64,000 bases of DNA, taken from contig OZ251246.1 of assembly GCA_965240325.2 (NCBI GenBank), positions 1,116,001 to 1,180,000 on the forward strand, read 5' to 3'. Made by a program: the position numbers and the translations under genes. Under the pieces are notes generated by a model that saw only the letters and a list, made by a program, of their open reading frames with translations, was not told the origin of the DNA and searched no databases. The stretch comes from Rebecca billardiae RCC1528 (taxonomy: Eukaryota; Haptophyta). How positions within the stretch are numbered: the stretch's first letter is position 1; the number at the start of each line of letters is the position of its first letter. Below, piece after piece: positions 34,530 through 44,122 of the stretch.

Positions 34530-36295
34530 CGGGCGGGGCGCCGTCGCCCGCGACGCCGCAGCCGCAGCGCCGCGCGGCGGGCGACCTGGTGTACGCGGAC
34601 TACGTGTTCCTCGGGGACTACGTCGACCGCGGCTCGCACTCGCTGGAGACGCTGTGCCTCCTCCTCGCGCTCAAGGTGCGCCACCCCGCGCGCGTCGTTC
34701 TGCTGCGCGGCAACCACGAGCTGCCCGACGTCAACTCGAGGGACGGTGCGCGCACGCGCGGCACGCGCCGCGCCGTCGCGCGCGCACGGCCGGCGCCGCG
34801 CCGTGCCGTGCTGCGCGCCGCGCCCCGCGCCGCCGCGCGCGCGTGTCCGCGCGGCGTGTGCGCGCGCCGGGCGCGAGGCGCGGGGCGGGCGCGGCGCGCG
34901 GCGCGCGGCGTGCGCGCGCGGGCACGCGGCGCGGCGCGCGCCGCCGCGCGCCGCTCACGCCGCTCACGCGCGGCGCGCTCGGACCCGCCGGCGGCGCGCG
35001 GCGCGCGCGGCGCGTGCAGGCTTCCTGCTCGAGTGCGTGCAGCGCTTCGAGTCGCGCGAGGCGGGCGTGCAGGCGTGGAAGTGCTTCAACGAGCTCTTCT
35101 GCTACCTGCCCCTCGCCGCCGTCATCAACAACGTGATCCTGTGCCTGCACGGCGGGATCGGCGCGTCGCTCAACCAGTTGGAGCAGCTGCGCAGGCTGCA
35201 GCGCCCGCTGAGGATCGACGCGGACACGGAGCTCGCGCCGCTGCTGCTCGACGTGCTCTGGTCCGACCCGACCGAGCACGACTCCGTCGAGGGCGTCCAC
35301 CCCAACCACGGTGCGGGCAGCGCGCGCACGCGGCGCGCGACCGCGCCGGCCGCCGGGCGCGCGCATGCGCGCGCATGGCGCGCGCATGCGCGGAGGCGCG
35401 CGCGGTGGCGCGCCGCGCGATGTGCGGGGCGGGCGCGGGGGGCGAGCGGCGGAGGGCGGCGGGCTCGTCGTGCGGCGCCGCCGCGCGTGCGGCGCGCGCG
35501 CGCGCACTCACCTTTCGACGCCGCCCTCGCCCGCCCGCCCCCGCCCTCGCGCGCGCGCGCGCCCGCGCCGCCCGCTGCGCGCGCGCCGCGCCGCGCGCCC
35601 CGCCCGGCGCCGCGCCGCGCAGAGCGCGGCGACCCGGTGGTCCGGTACGGCCCGGACCGGGTGCGCTCGTTCCTGCGGCTCAACGGGCTCAAGCTGCTCA
35701 TCCGCGGGCACGAGTGCGTGATGGACGGATTCCAGCGCTTCGCCGGTGCGCTGCCGCGCCGCGCTTCGCTGCGCGCGGCCGCGCGGCGAGGGGTCAGCAA
35801 AGCGGGCAGCGGGCAGTGCGCTGCCCGCCCTGGGAGGGCGTGCCGACCCCCGCACTGCGCTGCACCGCGCCACGTGGCACGGCACGCGCGCGCGCCCCGC
35901 CTCACCGATCCTCACCGCGTCGCCCGTGTGTGCGTGTGCGTGTGCGTGTGTGTGCGCGCGCACGTGTGTGCGTGCGTGCGTGTGTGCGTGCTGTGGCGCA
36001 GGCGGGCTGCTGCTGACCGTCTTCTCCGCGACGGACTACTGCGGCGTGTGCGGCAACGCGGGCGCCCTCATCATCGTGGGCAAGGAGCTCGAGTGCGTGC
36101 CCAAGGTGAGGCGGAGGCGGAGGCTGGGGCCCAGGCGCAGGGGGCGCGCCCAGGGGTGCGCAGGGCGCGCCCGACCGCGCGCGGCGCAGCGCGGCGCAGC
36201 GCACGCGCCACCCCACGCCCAGCGCGCGCGGCGCGCGCGGCCACCGCCCTCACCGCTGCCTGTGCGTGCGTGGCTGCGCCCTTTGCCCCGTCCGC

Positions 36296-36332
<37 letters not shown>

Positions 36333-36364
36333 TGCGTGTGTGTGTGTGTGTGCGTGTGTGTGTG

Positions 36365-36409
<45 letters not shown>

Positions 36410-37650
36410 GTGTGTGTGTGTGTGTGCGTGTGCAGCTCATCTACCCGTGCGAGGAGCTCGAGGACGCGTGGCTGCGCGCGGACCAGATGCGCCCGCCCAC
36501 GCCCCCGCGCTCGCCGCCGCCTGAGGAGGCGGAGGCGGGCGGCGGCGCGGAGAGCGACGCGCGCAAGCGGCACGCGGGCGCGGTGCGCGCGATCGCGGCG
36601 GCGGCGGGCGCGAAGGCGGCCGAGCCGTTCGGCGGCGGCGGCGGCGGCGGGGCGGACGAGCTGCTCTGCGCAGAGGACGACCTCGGCACCGAGCTCGGCG
36701 GCGGCGAAGGCGGCGGCGAAGGCGGCGGCTTTGACGAGGCCGGTGCCGCGGTGGGCGCGCAGCCGCCGCCCTCGGGCCTCGAGTCGGGCTGGCCGCCCCC
36801 GCCGGGGCAGCAGGCGGGGGCGGTGCTGGCGCAGCGCGTCGCGGCGCTCTCGGGCGCGCCGGGGCTCGCGCGCCCGCTGCCGCTGCACGCGCGCTCGGCG
36901 CTCTCCGACGGCGCGGCGGCGTTCGCCGAGCCGCTGCAGCCGCCGCCGCCGGGCGCGCCGCTCGGCGTGCCGCCCACCGTGGTGGAGGGCTCGGAGGAGG
37001 AGGGCTGGGGGCTTGGCGGGGCGCAGGCGCACCCGCGCCCGCACCCGCAGCAGCACGGCGGCGGCGGCGGCGCGCTGCCGGGCGCATCCGCATCCGCAGC
37101 CGCGGCGGGCGCCGGCGCCGAGCGCGGCGGGTGCGCGGGCGGCGTGTGCGCAGACGAGAACGCGCCGCCGCCGCCGCCGCCGCTGCTGGCCGCCTCGCCG
37201 CAGCTGCGCGCGCGCGGCGCGGCGCTCGCCGCCGCGCTCGCCTCCGCCGCGCCCGAGCGCGCCGCGTCCGAGTGGCCGCGCGCGCCCTCGCCGCCGGAGG
37301 CCGTCGAGGCGGACGCGGCCGCGATGCCGCCGCCGCCGCCGTCGGCGCGCGGCGCGGCGCGCTCGGGCGAGGCGCGGCCGTCGATGCCGCGCACCGCCTC
37401 GGCCACCCTCGTCAACGGCGGCGCGCCCGCCTCGCCACAGTCGCCGCCGCCGCCCTCGCCGCCGGCTGCGGACCCGGCCCCGCCGCCCGCCGCCGGCCGC
37501 GCGGACGGGTCTGCGGCCGCGGCGGGCGCCTCCGCCGCGGGCGGCGTGAGCATGATGCAGCCTGTGCGCGTCACGCTGGGCTGCGTCGATGCGTGCACGC
37601 GCCGGCAGCGCCCGCCCACGCCGCCGCGCGAGGCGCGCACCTCGCACTGA
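33809..37650 (+). CDS. BSL/PPKL-like PPP-family Ser/Thr protein phosphatase lacking Kelch repeats
   Basis: Five exons (33809-34745, 35020-35310, 35623-35745, 36002-36105, 36436-37650) give 889 residues; introns are 256-330 bp, three with GTGCG donors. The PPP core has all signature motifs: GDIHGQ (187-192), GDYVDRG (about 269-275), GNHE (301-304), LHGGIG and [14 protein letters not shown], then [46 protein letters not shown] and the upstream [14 protein letters not shown] are diagnostic of BSU1/BSL (PPKL) phosphatases, the brassinosteroid-type branch also found in protists. Those carry an N-terminal Kelch propeller; here only about 100 disordered residues precede the linker. A His/Gly-rich insertion separates the first two motifs, and the last 400 residues are low-complexity Ala/Pro/Gly. 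The ATG at 33809 is the first sensible start after the transposon. Confidence 0.88.
36297..36434. repeat. (GT)n microsatellite in intron 4 of the PPP phosphatase gene
   Basis: GT dinucleotides interrupted by single GC steps run directly up to the 3' splice site, ending TGTGCAG before the exon. A shorter TGTGCG tract lies in intron 3 (about 35925-35996), also next to the acceptor. The runs may replace the polypyrimidine tract in a G/T-rich form. Confidence 0.9.
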
Positions 37651-38406
37651 GCGCGAGCGGTGCGCGCGCCGCGCGGCGGCGGCGCCCCCTGCGCCGCCGC
37701 CGGCCCCAGTCGACGCGCGCGCGCACTGCAGTGTCCACGCCTGCCGCCGCTGCTGCCGCCGCCTGCTGCATGGTGAGTGAAGGCCTCGCTGCGCGCGGCC
37801 GCGGCGGCCTTGCGCTGCGGCATGAGGCGACATCATGAGCGCGCACGATTCCGATCGATGCGCGTGGCGGCACCGGCTGCAATCAAAAGACAAACCGGCT
37901 ACTGCTGCTGCTTGCCGCGGCCGCCGACGATGCGTTATTATAACGATCCTTCCAACTCCAAGGCGGCGCGCACTTCGGATCATCGAGTCATCAGTCATAT
38001 CGTCAGTCACTTCATTCATCCGCGCAGCACTGCCACTGACGACTGATGACAGATGCTGAGTCCTCGCGTCGTAGTCGGACGTCGTCGTCAGTTATACCCA
38101 TCGGCGGCATCATCATCAGGCATCACGGCCACGGTGCATGCGCGGCCGCGCGCCGGCGGAGCGGCGCACTGACGGTGCATGCGCGGCCGCGCGCCGGCGG
38201 AGCGGCGCACTGATGATCGAGAGAGCAGAGAGAGAGAGAGAGAGTAGATGATGACGATGATGACGACTACGGGAATCGTAGCCGAGCCGCCTGCTCAGCA
38301 GGCTCAGCGCAGTCATCTGGACCAGCAGGCGTCGCGTGTAGTCATGGCAGACAGCTTATTGCATATATCATGCCGCGCGTGGTCGCACCGCCGGGCTGCT
38401 CAGTGC
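37651..38406. other. Convergent 3' spacer with a perfect 41-bp tandem duplication
   Basis: The unit starting ACGGTGCATGCGCGGCCGCG occurs twice without change at 38131-38171 and 38172-38212. A GA run follows at about 38219-38243. The spacer separates the ends of the convergent phosphatase and NASP-like genes. No gene is recognised. Confidence 0.75.
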
Positions 38407-40953
38407 TCACGGCTGATGCTGCGCAGGCGGCTGTGCGGCCGCGCCGCCCGTCGGCGCCGCGCTCGCGCTCGCCGCCTTGGCCGCGACCGAGCTGGCCACG
38501 CGCGCCGCGGTCTCCTGCGCCTCGCGCACCCTCTCCGCCAGCTGCGCGCCGACGGAGCGCAGCTCCGCCAGCTCCGACTCGGCGCCCGCGCCCGCGCCGC
38601 GCGCGCAGCGCAGCTCGAGCGCGTCCGCGCGCGCGCGCACGCCCGCGAGCGCGCGCGCCAGCGTCGACGCCGCCAGCCGGCCGAGGCCGAGCTGCTCCGC
38701 GCACGCGCCGAGCAGCACGCGCTGCGTGCACAGCAGCCGCGCGTGCTCCGGCAGCAGCGCGGCGAGCGCGCGCTCTGCCTGCTCGTGCTCGTGCAGCGCG
38801 AGCTCGAGCAGCTCAGAGGCGGAGGCGGCGGCGGCGGCGGAGGCGGCGGCGGAGGCGGAGGCGGAGGCGGAGGCGGCGGCGGAGGCGGAGGCGGAGGCGG
38901 AGGCGGAGGCCGCCGCGTGCTGCGGCTGCGGCTGCGGCTGTGGCGGCTGCGGCGGCGGCTGCTGCTGCTGCTGCATCATGAGCGCGCGCGCGCTGAGCAG
39001 CTCGCCGCGCGCCGAGTGGCACTCCGCGAGCGTGAGCGCCGCGCGCGCCTGTGCAGAGTGCAGCTGTGCGCTGCCGCCCGCTGCGCCGCCGCCCACGGCG
39101 CCGCCGCGCTGCGCGCCGCCCGGCGCCGCGTGCGCCCTCGGCTTGAGCCGCTCCCACAGACTCGTGGCGAGGGAGAGCATCTCGTCGGCGATCTCGAGAT
39201 CCTCGGCGAGGTCGGACTCGCCCTCCTCGCTCTCCTCCTCGCCCTCGCCCTCCTCCTCCTCCGACACGCCGCCATCCGACGCGGCCGGCGCGGCCGCGTC
39301 GGCCGGCGCGCCGTGCGACGCGGAGTGCGTGTGCTGCTGCTGCGCGCTGCCGCCGCCCGCCGGCTGAGCGCCCTCGAGCTCAGCCTCGAGCCTGTCCTGC
39401 GCGGCGCACACGAGCGCGCGGCCGTAGTGCAGGCACGTGCGCGCGTACACCTCGCGCGCGAGCAGCGCCTCCTCCGCCGCCTCCGCGCGCCGCGCGCCCG
39501 CGGCCTCGTCGAGTGCTTGCAGCGCGCGGCTGTAGAGCGCGGCCGCGGCGCCGTGCCGCGCCGCGCGCTCGGCCGCGGCCGCCTGCGCGAGCAGGGCGGC
39601 CGCCGCCTCGTCGACGCCCGCCGCGTCTTCCGCGCCGTCGGCGTCGGCGTCGGCGTCGGCGAGCGTGCTCGCGCCCGCCCCGCCGCCGCCGCCCCTTTGC
39701 CGCTGCCGCTGCGCCTGCGCCTGCGCCTGCGCCTGCGCCTGCGCCTGCGCCTGCGCCTGCGCCTGCGCCTGCGCCTGCGCCTGCGCCTGCTGCGCATTGG
39801 CCGCCGCCTTCGCCGATGCCTTGCGCTCGCGCGAGGCGAGCTGCGCGCTGCGCACGCCGCCGCCCTCGCCGAGTAGCGCGGCGCGCACCCGCGGCGCCAG
39901 CGCGCACAGGCACGCGGCGATCGGATCCGCCGCGCCCGCCTCCGCCTCCGCCGCCGCCGCCGCCGCCGCCTCCCCGCCGCCTCGGTCGCGCCACCAGAGC
40001 AACGACCAGAAGAGACGGGGCGAGCTGGCGGCGACGCGCGCGGAGGCGAGCTGGCGCGCGAGGCCGGCGCCGTCCGCGCCGGCCTCCTCGACCAGCCGCT
40101 CGAGCACGTGCTCCATCGCCTCGCGCGGCAGCACGTCGATCTCCTCCGCCTCCTCGCGGCAGCGCACATTGCCAGGCTCGCTCGGGAAGTGCGCGCGCAC
40201 GCTCGCGGCCGCGGCCGGCTGGGGCGTGCCCGCGCGCGGCGTCGCGGGGTCGGGCTCGGCGGCGGCGGGGGCGGCGGGGGCGGATGCACCGCCCTCGCCC
40301 TCGCCGCCGCCCAGCCGGAACGCCGCGACCGCCTCGAACCGGTACCGCCCGCCGACCGCAGCCGCATACCGCGCGCGCGCCGTCGCCTCTGCGTAGCGCG
40401 CCGCGCGCTCGTCCTGCGCGGCGCCCTTGATGAGGGCGAGGACGGGGTCCTCGCGCGCGAGCTGCTTGGAGCTCTTGGAGACGGCCAGCGCGAACGCCTC
40501 GCCGATGCCCGCCTCGCCGCCCTCGGACGTCTGCAGCCTGCGACCGCCGCCGGCCGCGCGCCGCTTGGTTGCGCCGCCGCCGCCTCCGGCGCGCGGGCCG
40601 CTCGGCGCGCGCTTGCCGGAGGCGGCAGCCGACGTCGGCGACGTGGCGGTGGAGCGCGGGCGCGCGGATGCGGGCGTCGGCGGCGCCGCCTCCGCCGCGC
40701 CGACACTGATCAGCGCCTCGGGCACGGCGAGCACGAGCGTCTCGCCGTCCGGCACGGCCTCGGCGACGGCCGATTCGTCCGCGCCGCCGAGCGGTTGCGG
40801 CGGGAAGCCGAGGCGCAGGACTTGGTCGGCGCGGGGCACGCCGGTCTTCGCCTCGATCTCGGCGCGCAGCTCGCCGAGCGTCGCGCCGGGAGCCAGGGAG
40901 ACCGTCAGCGGGCCGCCCTGGGGCAGCCGCACGCGCAGCGTCCTCGACGACAT
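38407..40953 (-). CDS. UBX-like ubiquitin-fold protein with NASP-like (SHNi-TPR) region
   Basis: This is one exon, 848 residues. Residues 5-80 look like the UBX-like N-terminal domain of OTU1/YOD1 (RVRLPQGGPLTVSL, LRLGFPPQPL, GETLVLAVPE). A central region (about 140-310) I do not recognise includes FALAVSKSSKQLARED and LFWSLLWWRD. An Ala-Gln repeat from a CAGGCG-type hexamer lies at about 387-415. The C-terminal half resembles NASP/Hif1/Sim3 histone chaperones: tandem helices (AAALYSRALQALDEAAG, REVYARTCLHYGRALVCAA), an acidic interruption rich in Glu, then DLEIADEMLSLATSLWERLK and further TPR-like helices to about 800. NASP proteins bind H3-H4. The combination with a ubiquitin fold is unusual. 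Divergent from the lactonase gene by 145 bp. Confidence 0.65.
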   Translation of the reverse strand: MSSRTLRVRLPQGGPLTVSLAPGATLGELRAEIEAKTGVPRADQVLRLGFPPQPLGGADESAVAEAVPDGETLVLAVPEALISVGAAEAAPPTPASARPRSTATSPTSAAASGKRAPSGPRAGGGGGATKRRAAGGGRRLQTSEGGEAGIGEAFALAVSKSSKQLAREDPVLALIKGAAQDERAARYAEATARARYAAAVGGRYRFEAVAAFRLGGGEGEGGASAPAAPAAAEPDPATPRAGTPQPAAAASVRAHFPSEPGNVRCREEAEEIDVLPREAMEHVLERLVEEAGADGAGLARQLASARVAASSPRLFWSLLWWRDRGGGEAAAAAAAEAEAGAADPIAACLCALAPRVRAALLGEGGGVRSAQLASRERKASAKAAANAQQAQAQAQAQAQAQAQAQAQAQAQAQAQRQRQRGGGGGAGASTLADADADADGAEDAAGVDEAAAALLAQAAAAERAARHGAAAALYSRALQALDEAAGARRAEAAEEALLAREVYARTCLHYGRALVCAAQDRLEAELEGAQPAGGGSAQQQHTHSASHGAPADAAAPAASDGGVSEEEEGEGEEESEEGESDLAEDLEIADEMLSLATSLWERLKPRAHAAPGGAQRGGAVGGGAAGGSAQLHSAQARAALTLAECHSARGELLSARALMMQQQQQPPPQPPQPQPQPQHAAASASASASASAAASASASASAAASAAAAASASELLELALHEHEQAERALAALLPEHARLLCTQRVLLGACAEQLGLGRLAASTLARALAGVRARADALELRCARGAGAGAESELAELRSVGAQLAERVREAQETAARVASSVAAKAASASAAPTGGAAAQPPAQHQP

Positions 40954-41098
40954 CGCGTCCTGCTGCCGCCCGCCGCTCGCGCGCGCCTGATGGGCTGTGA
41001 CTCTGTGAGGGACTGAGGGTCCTGGCCGAGCGATGGCCGCCGCGACGACCTCGCGGGCAAGGGGTTAGCAAGCGGATCCCCGACCAAGCCCGATCGGC
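40954..41098. promoter_or_regulatory. Compact bidirectional promoter region
   Basis: Only 145 bp separate the start codons of two divergent genes, so both promoters and both 5' untranslated regions must lie here or overlap the coding sequence. No TATA box or other named element is evident. The inference rests on gene geometry alone. Confidence 0.45.
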
Positions 41099-42403
41099 AT
41101 GCTGATCGCCGTCGGGACCTACACGGAGCGCGTGCCACACTGCGACGGGCACGGCGCAGGGGTGCACCTCTTCGAGCTCGGCGCCGACGACGGCCGCCTC
41201 ACGCCGCGCGGCGTGATCGGCGTGGGCGCGTGCGGGCCCAACCCGTCTTACCTCGCGCACAGCGGCGGCACGCTGTACGCGGCGAACGAGGTGGCCGAGG
41301 CGGAGCGCTCGACGGTGACGGCCGTGCGGCTAGCGCGCACGCCGGGCGACCCGCTCATCGGCCGCGTCCCCGCCGGCGGCACGGCCTGCTGCCACCTCGT
41401 GCCCCTCCGCGCCGGCCGCGCGCTCGGCTGGGCCAACTATGGCGACGGAACCGTCGGCGCGCGCGACATCCGCGCTGACGGCTCGCTCGGCGACGCGCCG
41501 ACGCTGCAGTGCGCGCTGGGCGCGGGCGTGCGCTTCCCCGGGCCCAACTCCGAGCGGCAGGACGGCTCGCACGCGCACGCCCTCCTCGAGCTGCCCGGCG
41601 GCGCAGGCGCAGGCACAGGTGCCGCGCTGCTGTGCGCAGACCTGGGGTCAGACGCGGTGTGGGCGTGGCGCGCGCCCGCGGGCGCGGCGGACGGCGGCGC
41701 GGGCGCGGGCGCGGGCGAGCAGCCGGCAGGGGGCTGGGGCTCGCAGCGCCCGGTGCGCGCGCTCGCGGCCACGCCGGGCGCCGGCCCGCGCCACCTCGCG
41801 CTGCACCCCAACGGCGAGTGGGTGTTCATCCTGAACGAGCTGGGCGCGAGCGTGAGCGCCTGTGCGTGGGATGGCGCCGCCTCCGCGCTGCGGCGGCTGT
41901 GCGCGGACGTGCCGCTCGGGGGGCGCGGCGGCGAGGATGGCGAGCCCGTGGCGCTGGCGGAGGGCGGCAGCGCGGCGGGCGCGGCGATCCGCGTGCACCC
42001 GAGCGGGCGCTGGCTGTACGCCAGCGTCCGCGCCGCCCACCGATCGTTTGTTGCGCAGCTGAGCGTCGACGGCCGCACGGGCGCGCTCGCGCTGAGCGGC
42101 CGGCACGCGCGCGCCGGCGCGACGCCGCGCGACTTTGCGCTGGCGCAGCCCGCGGGCAGCGGCGGCGCGTGCTACGCCGTCGTGGCGTACCAGGACTCGG
42201 ACACGCTCGCCGTCTTCCGCGTGGACGAGGACGGGCACGGCGGCGGCGAGCACGGCGGCGGCGAGCACGGCGGCGGCGACGGCGCGGAGGCCGAGGGCGC
42301 GCCGGGCCGGCTGGTCGCTGTGGACGGCGGCGTGGCCAGCTGCCCCTCGCCCGTGTGCGTGTGCGTGTGCGACCCGGGCAGCGGTGGCAGCGCCGTGGCG
42401 TAG
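41099..42403 (+). CDS. Lactonase-type 6-phosphogluconolactonase (seven-bladed propeller)
   Basis: This is one exon, 434 residues. Sequence begins MLIAVGTYTERVPHC and shows the repeated blade signatures of the YbhE/Pgl lactonase family: GVHLFELGADDGRL, NPSYLAHSGGTLYAANE, GSHAHALLELPGG, LLCADLGSDAVWAW, GPRHLALHPNGEWVFILNEL, IRVHPSGRWLYASVR and TPRDFALAQ. Members hydrolyse 6-phosphogluconolactone in the oxidative pentose-phosphate pathway; some act on other lactones such as carboxymuconolactone, so the substrate is inferred. No targeting leader is present, which suggests the cytosol. There is a His-Gly-Gly-Glu repeat near residue 380. The ATG at 41099 starts directly at the first beta strand. 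Confidence 0.88.
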   Translation: MLIAVGTYTERVPHCDGHGAGVHLFELGADDGRLTPRGVIGVGACGPNPSYLAHSGGTLYAANEVAEAERSTVTAVRLARTPGDPLIGRVPAGGTACCHLVPLRAGRALGWANYGDGTVGARDIRADGSLGDAPTLQCALGAGVRFPGPNSERQDGSHAHALLELPGGAGAGTGAALLCADLGSDAVWAWRAPAGAADGGAGAGAGEQPAGGWGSQRPVRALAATPGAGPRHLALHPNGEWVFILNELGASVSACAWDGAASALRRLCADVPLGGRGGEDGEPVALAEGGSAAGAAIRVHPSGRWLYASVRAAHRSFVAQLSVDGRTGALALSGRHARAGATPRDFALAQPAGSGGACYAVVAYQDSDTLAVFRVDEDGHGGGEHGGGEHGGGDGAEAEGAPGRLVAVDGGVASCPSPVCVCVCDPGSGGSAVA

Positions 42404-42721
42404 CGCCCGACGCGCCCGACGCGTGCCTCGCGGTGGCTGTCGCCGATCGGCGCCGGCACTGCTCGTTCCAGAGTTGCATGCCCTGTGCAGGCACAGTTGG
42501 CGTTGGCGTCAGCTGAAGCTGATTTTAAGTTCCGTAGTTCCCCGCCGGACCCGAGCCGCCGAAGTTAATGATCGCGACAATCTGAAATATCGGCTACCGT
42601 GTACGTACCTATCGGCTACGGTGCTGCTGACGAATCCCGCTGCACGTGAAGCTCCGGTGAAGTCGCGCCCGCCAACGCTCTCGCGCCGCCGAACTCCCGC
42701 AATCGCGGCGTGCCATCCGCG

Positions 42722-44122
42722 ATGCCGACGCCGCAGGAGAAGAAGGAGGAGTACGAGAGGAGGCGCAAGATCGCCATCGGCGGCTTCGCCAGCTGCTGCT
42801 GCTGCGCGGCCCTTGGCTTCCTCTTCTTCTCCCTCGTCTGGTGGACGCCCGCGTTCAATGGCACCGCGCTCGGCGGCAAGGGCGTGAACCGGCCGAAGCC
42901 CGACCTCGGCGGCGCGGTCGTGCAGGCGCTGGTGCCGTCCCCACCGCCCGCGCCTCCGTCGCCCCCGTCGCCCCCGTCGCCCCCCTGGTTCAGCGTCAAC
43001 GGCGCCATGCAGTACGCCTACTCGTACGTCAACGCCGCAGGCAGCGAGAAGAACCCGGGCGGCACGACCAACGAGGTCGCTGTGCGCATCTTCGACCTCG
43101 AGGGCAACGAGCTGGACAAGGTGCGCGCGCGCGCGCCGCGCCGCGGGCGCGCGGGCGCGCGGGCGCGCGCGGCGCGCGCGCCGCGCCTCCTCACGCGCCG
43201 CCCCCTTCCCCCCGGCCCCTTCCCCCCGCCCTGCAGTTCGTGCTCTACCCGGACGGCGTGCCGCCCAACACGAACGAGGTCGTGGAGCGGCGGGACCTGC
43301 TGGCGGGCATCGACTGGTCGAACGTGGGCGACTTCCAGTTCGAGCAGCACGGCGACGACAAGTCGAAGCTGGGCAAGATCTTCATGATCCTCGTCTTCGA
43401 GCAGCGCATGATCCGCGTCATGCCCCGGCCCGGCTCCTTCCCGAAGGGCGGCGTCGATTCGATCGTCTTCGACGCGGGCACGGCCTCGGGCGAGGCGGGC
43501 GTGAAGGTGCCGACGGACAAGGGGCAGTTCGGCAAGGCGTTCTGCGACATCATCGTGACCGGCGGCCCGAACACCGCCAACGCCAAGCTGTACGCCCAGA
43601 TCCGCGGGTACACGCCCGGCACCGCGCTGGAGGACAAGAGCAACGCCACGGAGGCGCTCTCCCCGAAGGTCCTCGTCTCCGAGGGGCTGGAGGACGGCAT
43701 CTCGGCGCCGATCGTGGACATCCTGCCGCTGATCTGGGCGGTGACGGACAACACCGACTTCCTGTACGAGGATGACGCGATCGTCTTCACCGCGGAGGGC
43801 GACGACGTGCGCGCGCGCGCACGGCCCTCGCGCCAGCTGCGGCCTCGCCCGCCCGGCAGGCGGCGCACTCGCTCACGCGCTCACGCCCCGCCACGCGCTC
43901 GCGCGCGCGCCCCGCCGTCCGCCCGCCCACCAGCTGCCGGACGAGATCGTGTACCAGGAGATCAAGGTGGAGTACGACATCTTCGACCACCACATCGTCG
44001 GCGACAAGTTCGACTTCACCGTGCCCACCGTGCCGGGCCAGCGGCACGAGTACTCGATGGCGGACCTGGACGCCACCTCCAGCCGGCGGGAGCTCAGGGT
44101 CACCACGTCGCTCTGGGGCTGA
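42722..44122 (+). CDS. Single-pass membrane protein with Pro-rich stalk, family unknown
   Basis: Three exons (42722-43120, 43237-43806, 43934-44122) give 385 residues; introns are 116 and 127 bp, both GTGCG donors and phase 0. A charged N-terminus (QEKKEEYERRRK) precedes a hydrophobic segment at about 17-41 that holds four adjacent cysteines, likely acylated, giving a cytoplasmic N-terminus by the positive-inside rule. A Pro-rich stalk (SPPPAPPSPPSPP) follows and then a soluble domain of about 300 residues. This domain has beta-rich stretches (IFMILVFEQRMIRVMPR, VDSIVFDAG, YDIFDHHIVGDKFDFTV) but no motif I recognise. Ser-Pro stalks occur in algal cell-wall and surface proteins, so a surface role is possible. 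A GTG 12 bp upstream is in frame; the ATG is preferred. Confidence 0.75.

Noticed and set aside
42710-42721. GTG start 12 bp upstream of the membrane-protein ATG, and similar GTG/TTG starts at other genes (for example 3828, 4819, 19325, 48539, 50636)
   Set aside because: Eukaryotic nuclear genes rarely use these; in each case an ATG lies shortly downstream at a position that keeps all recognised domains and leaders.
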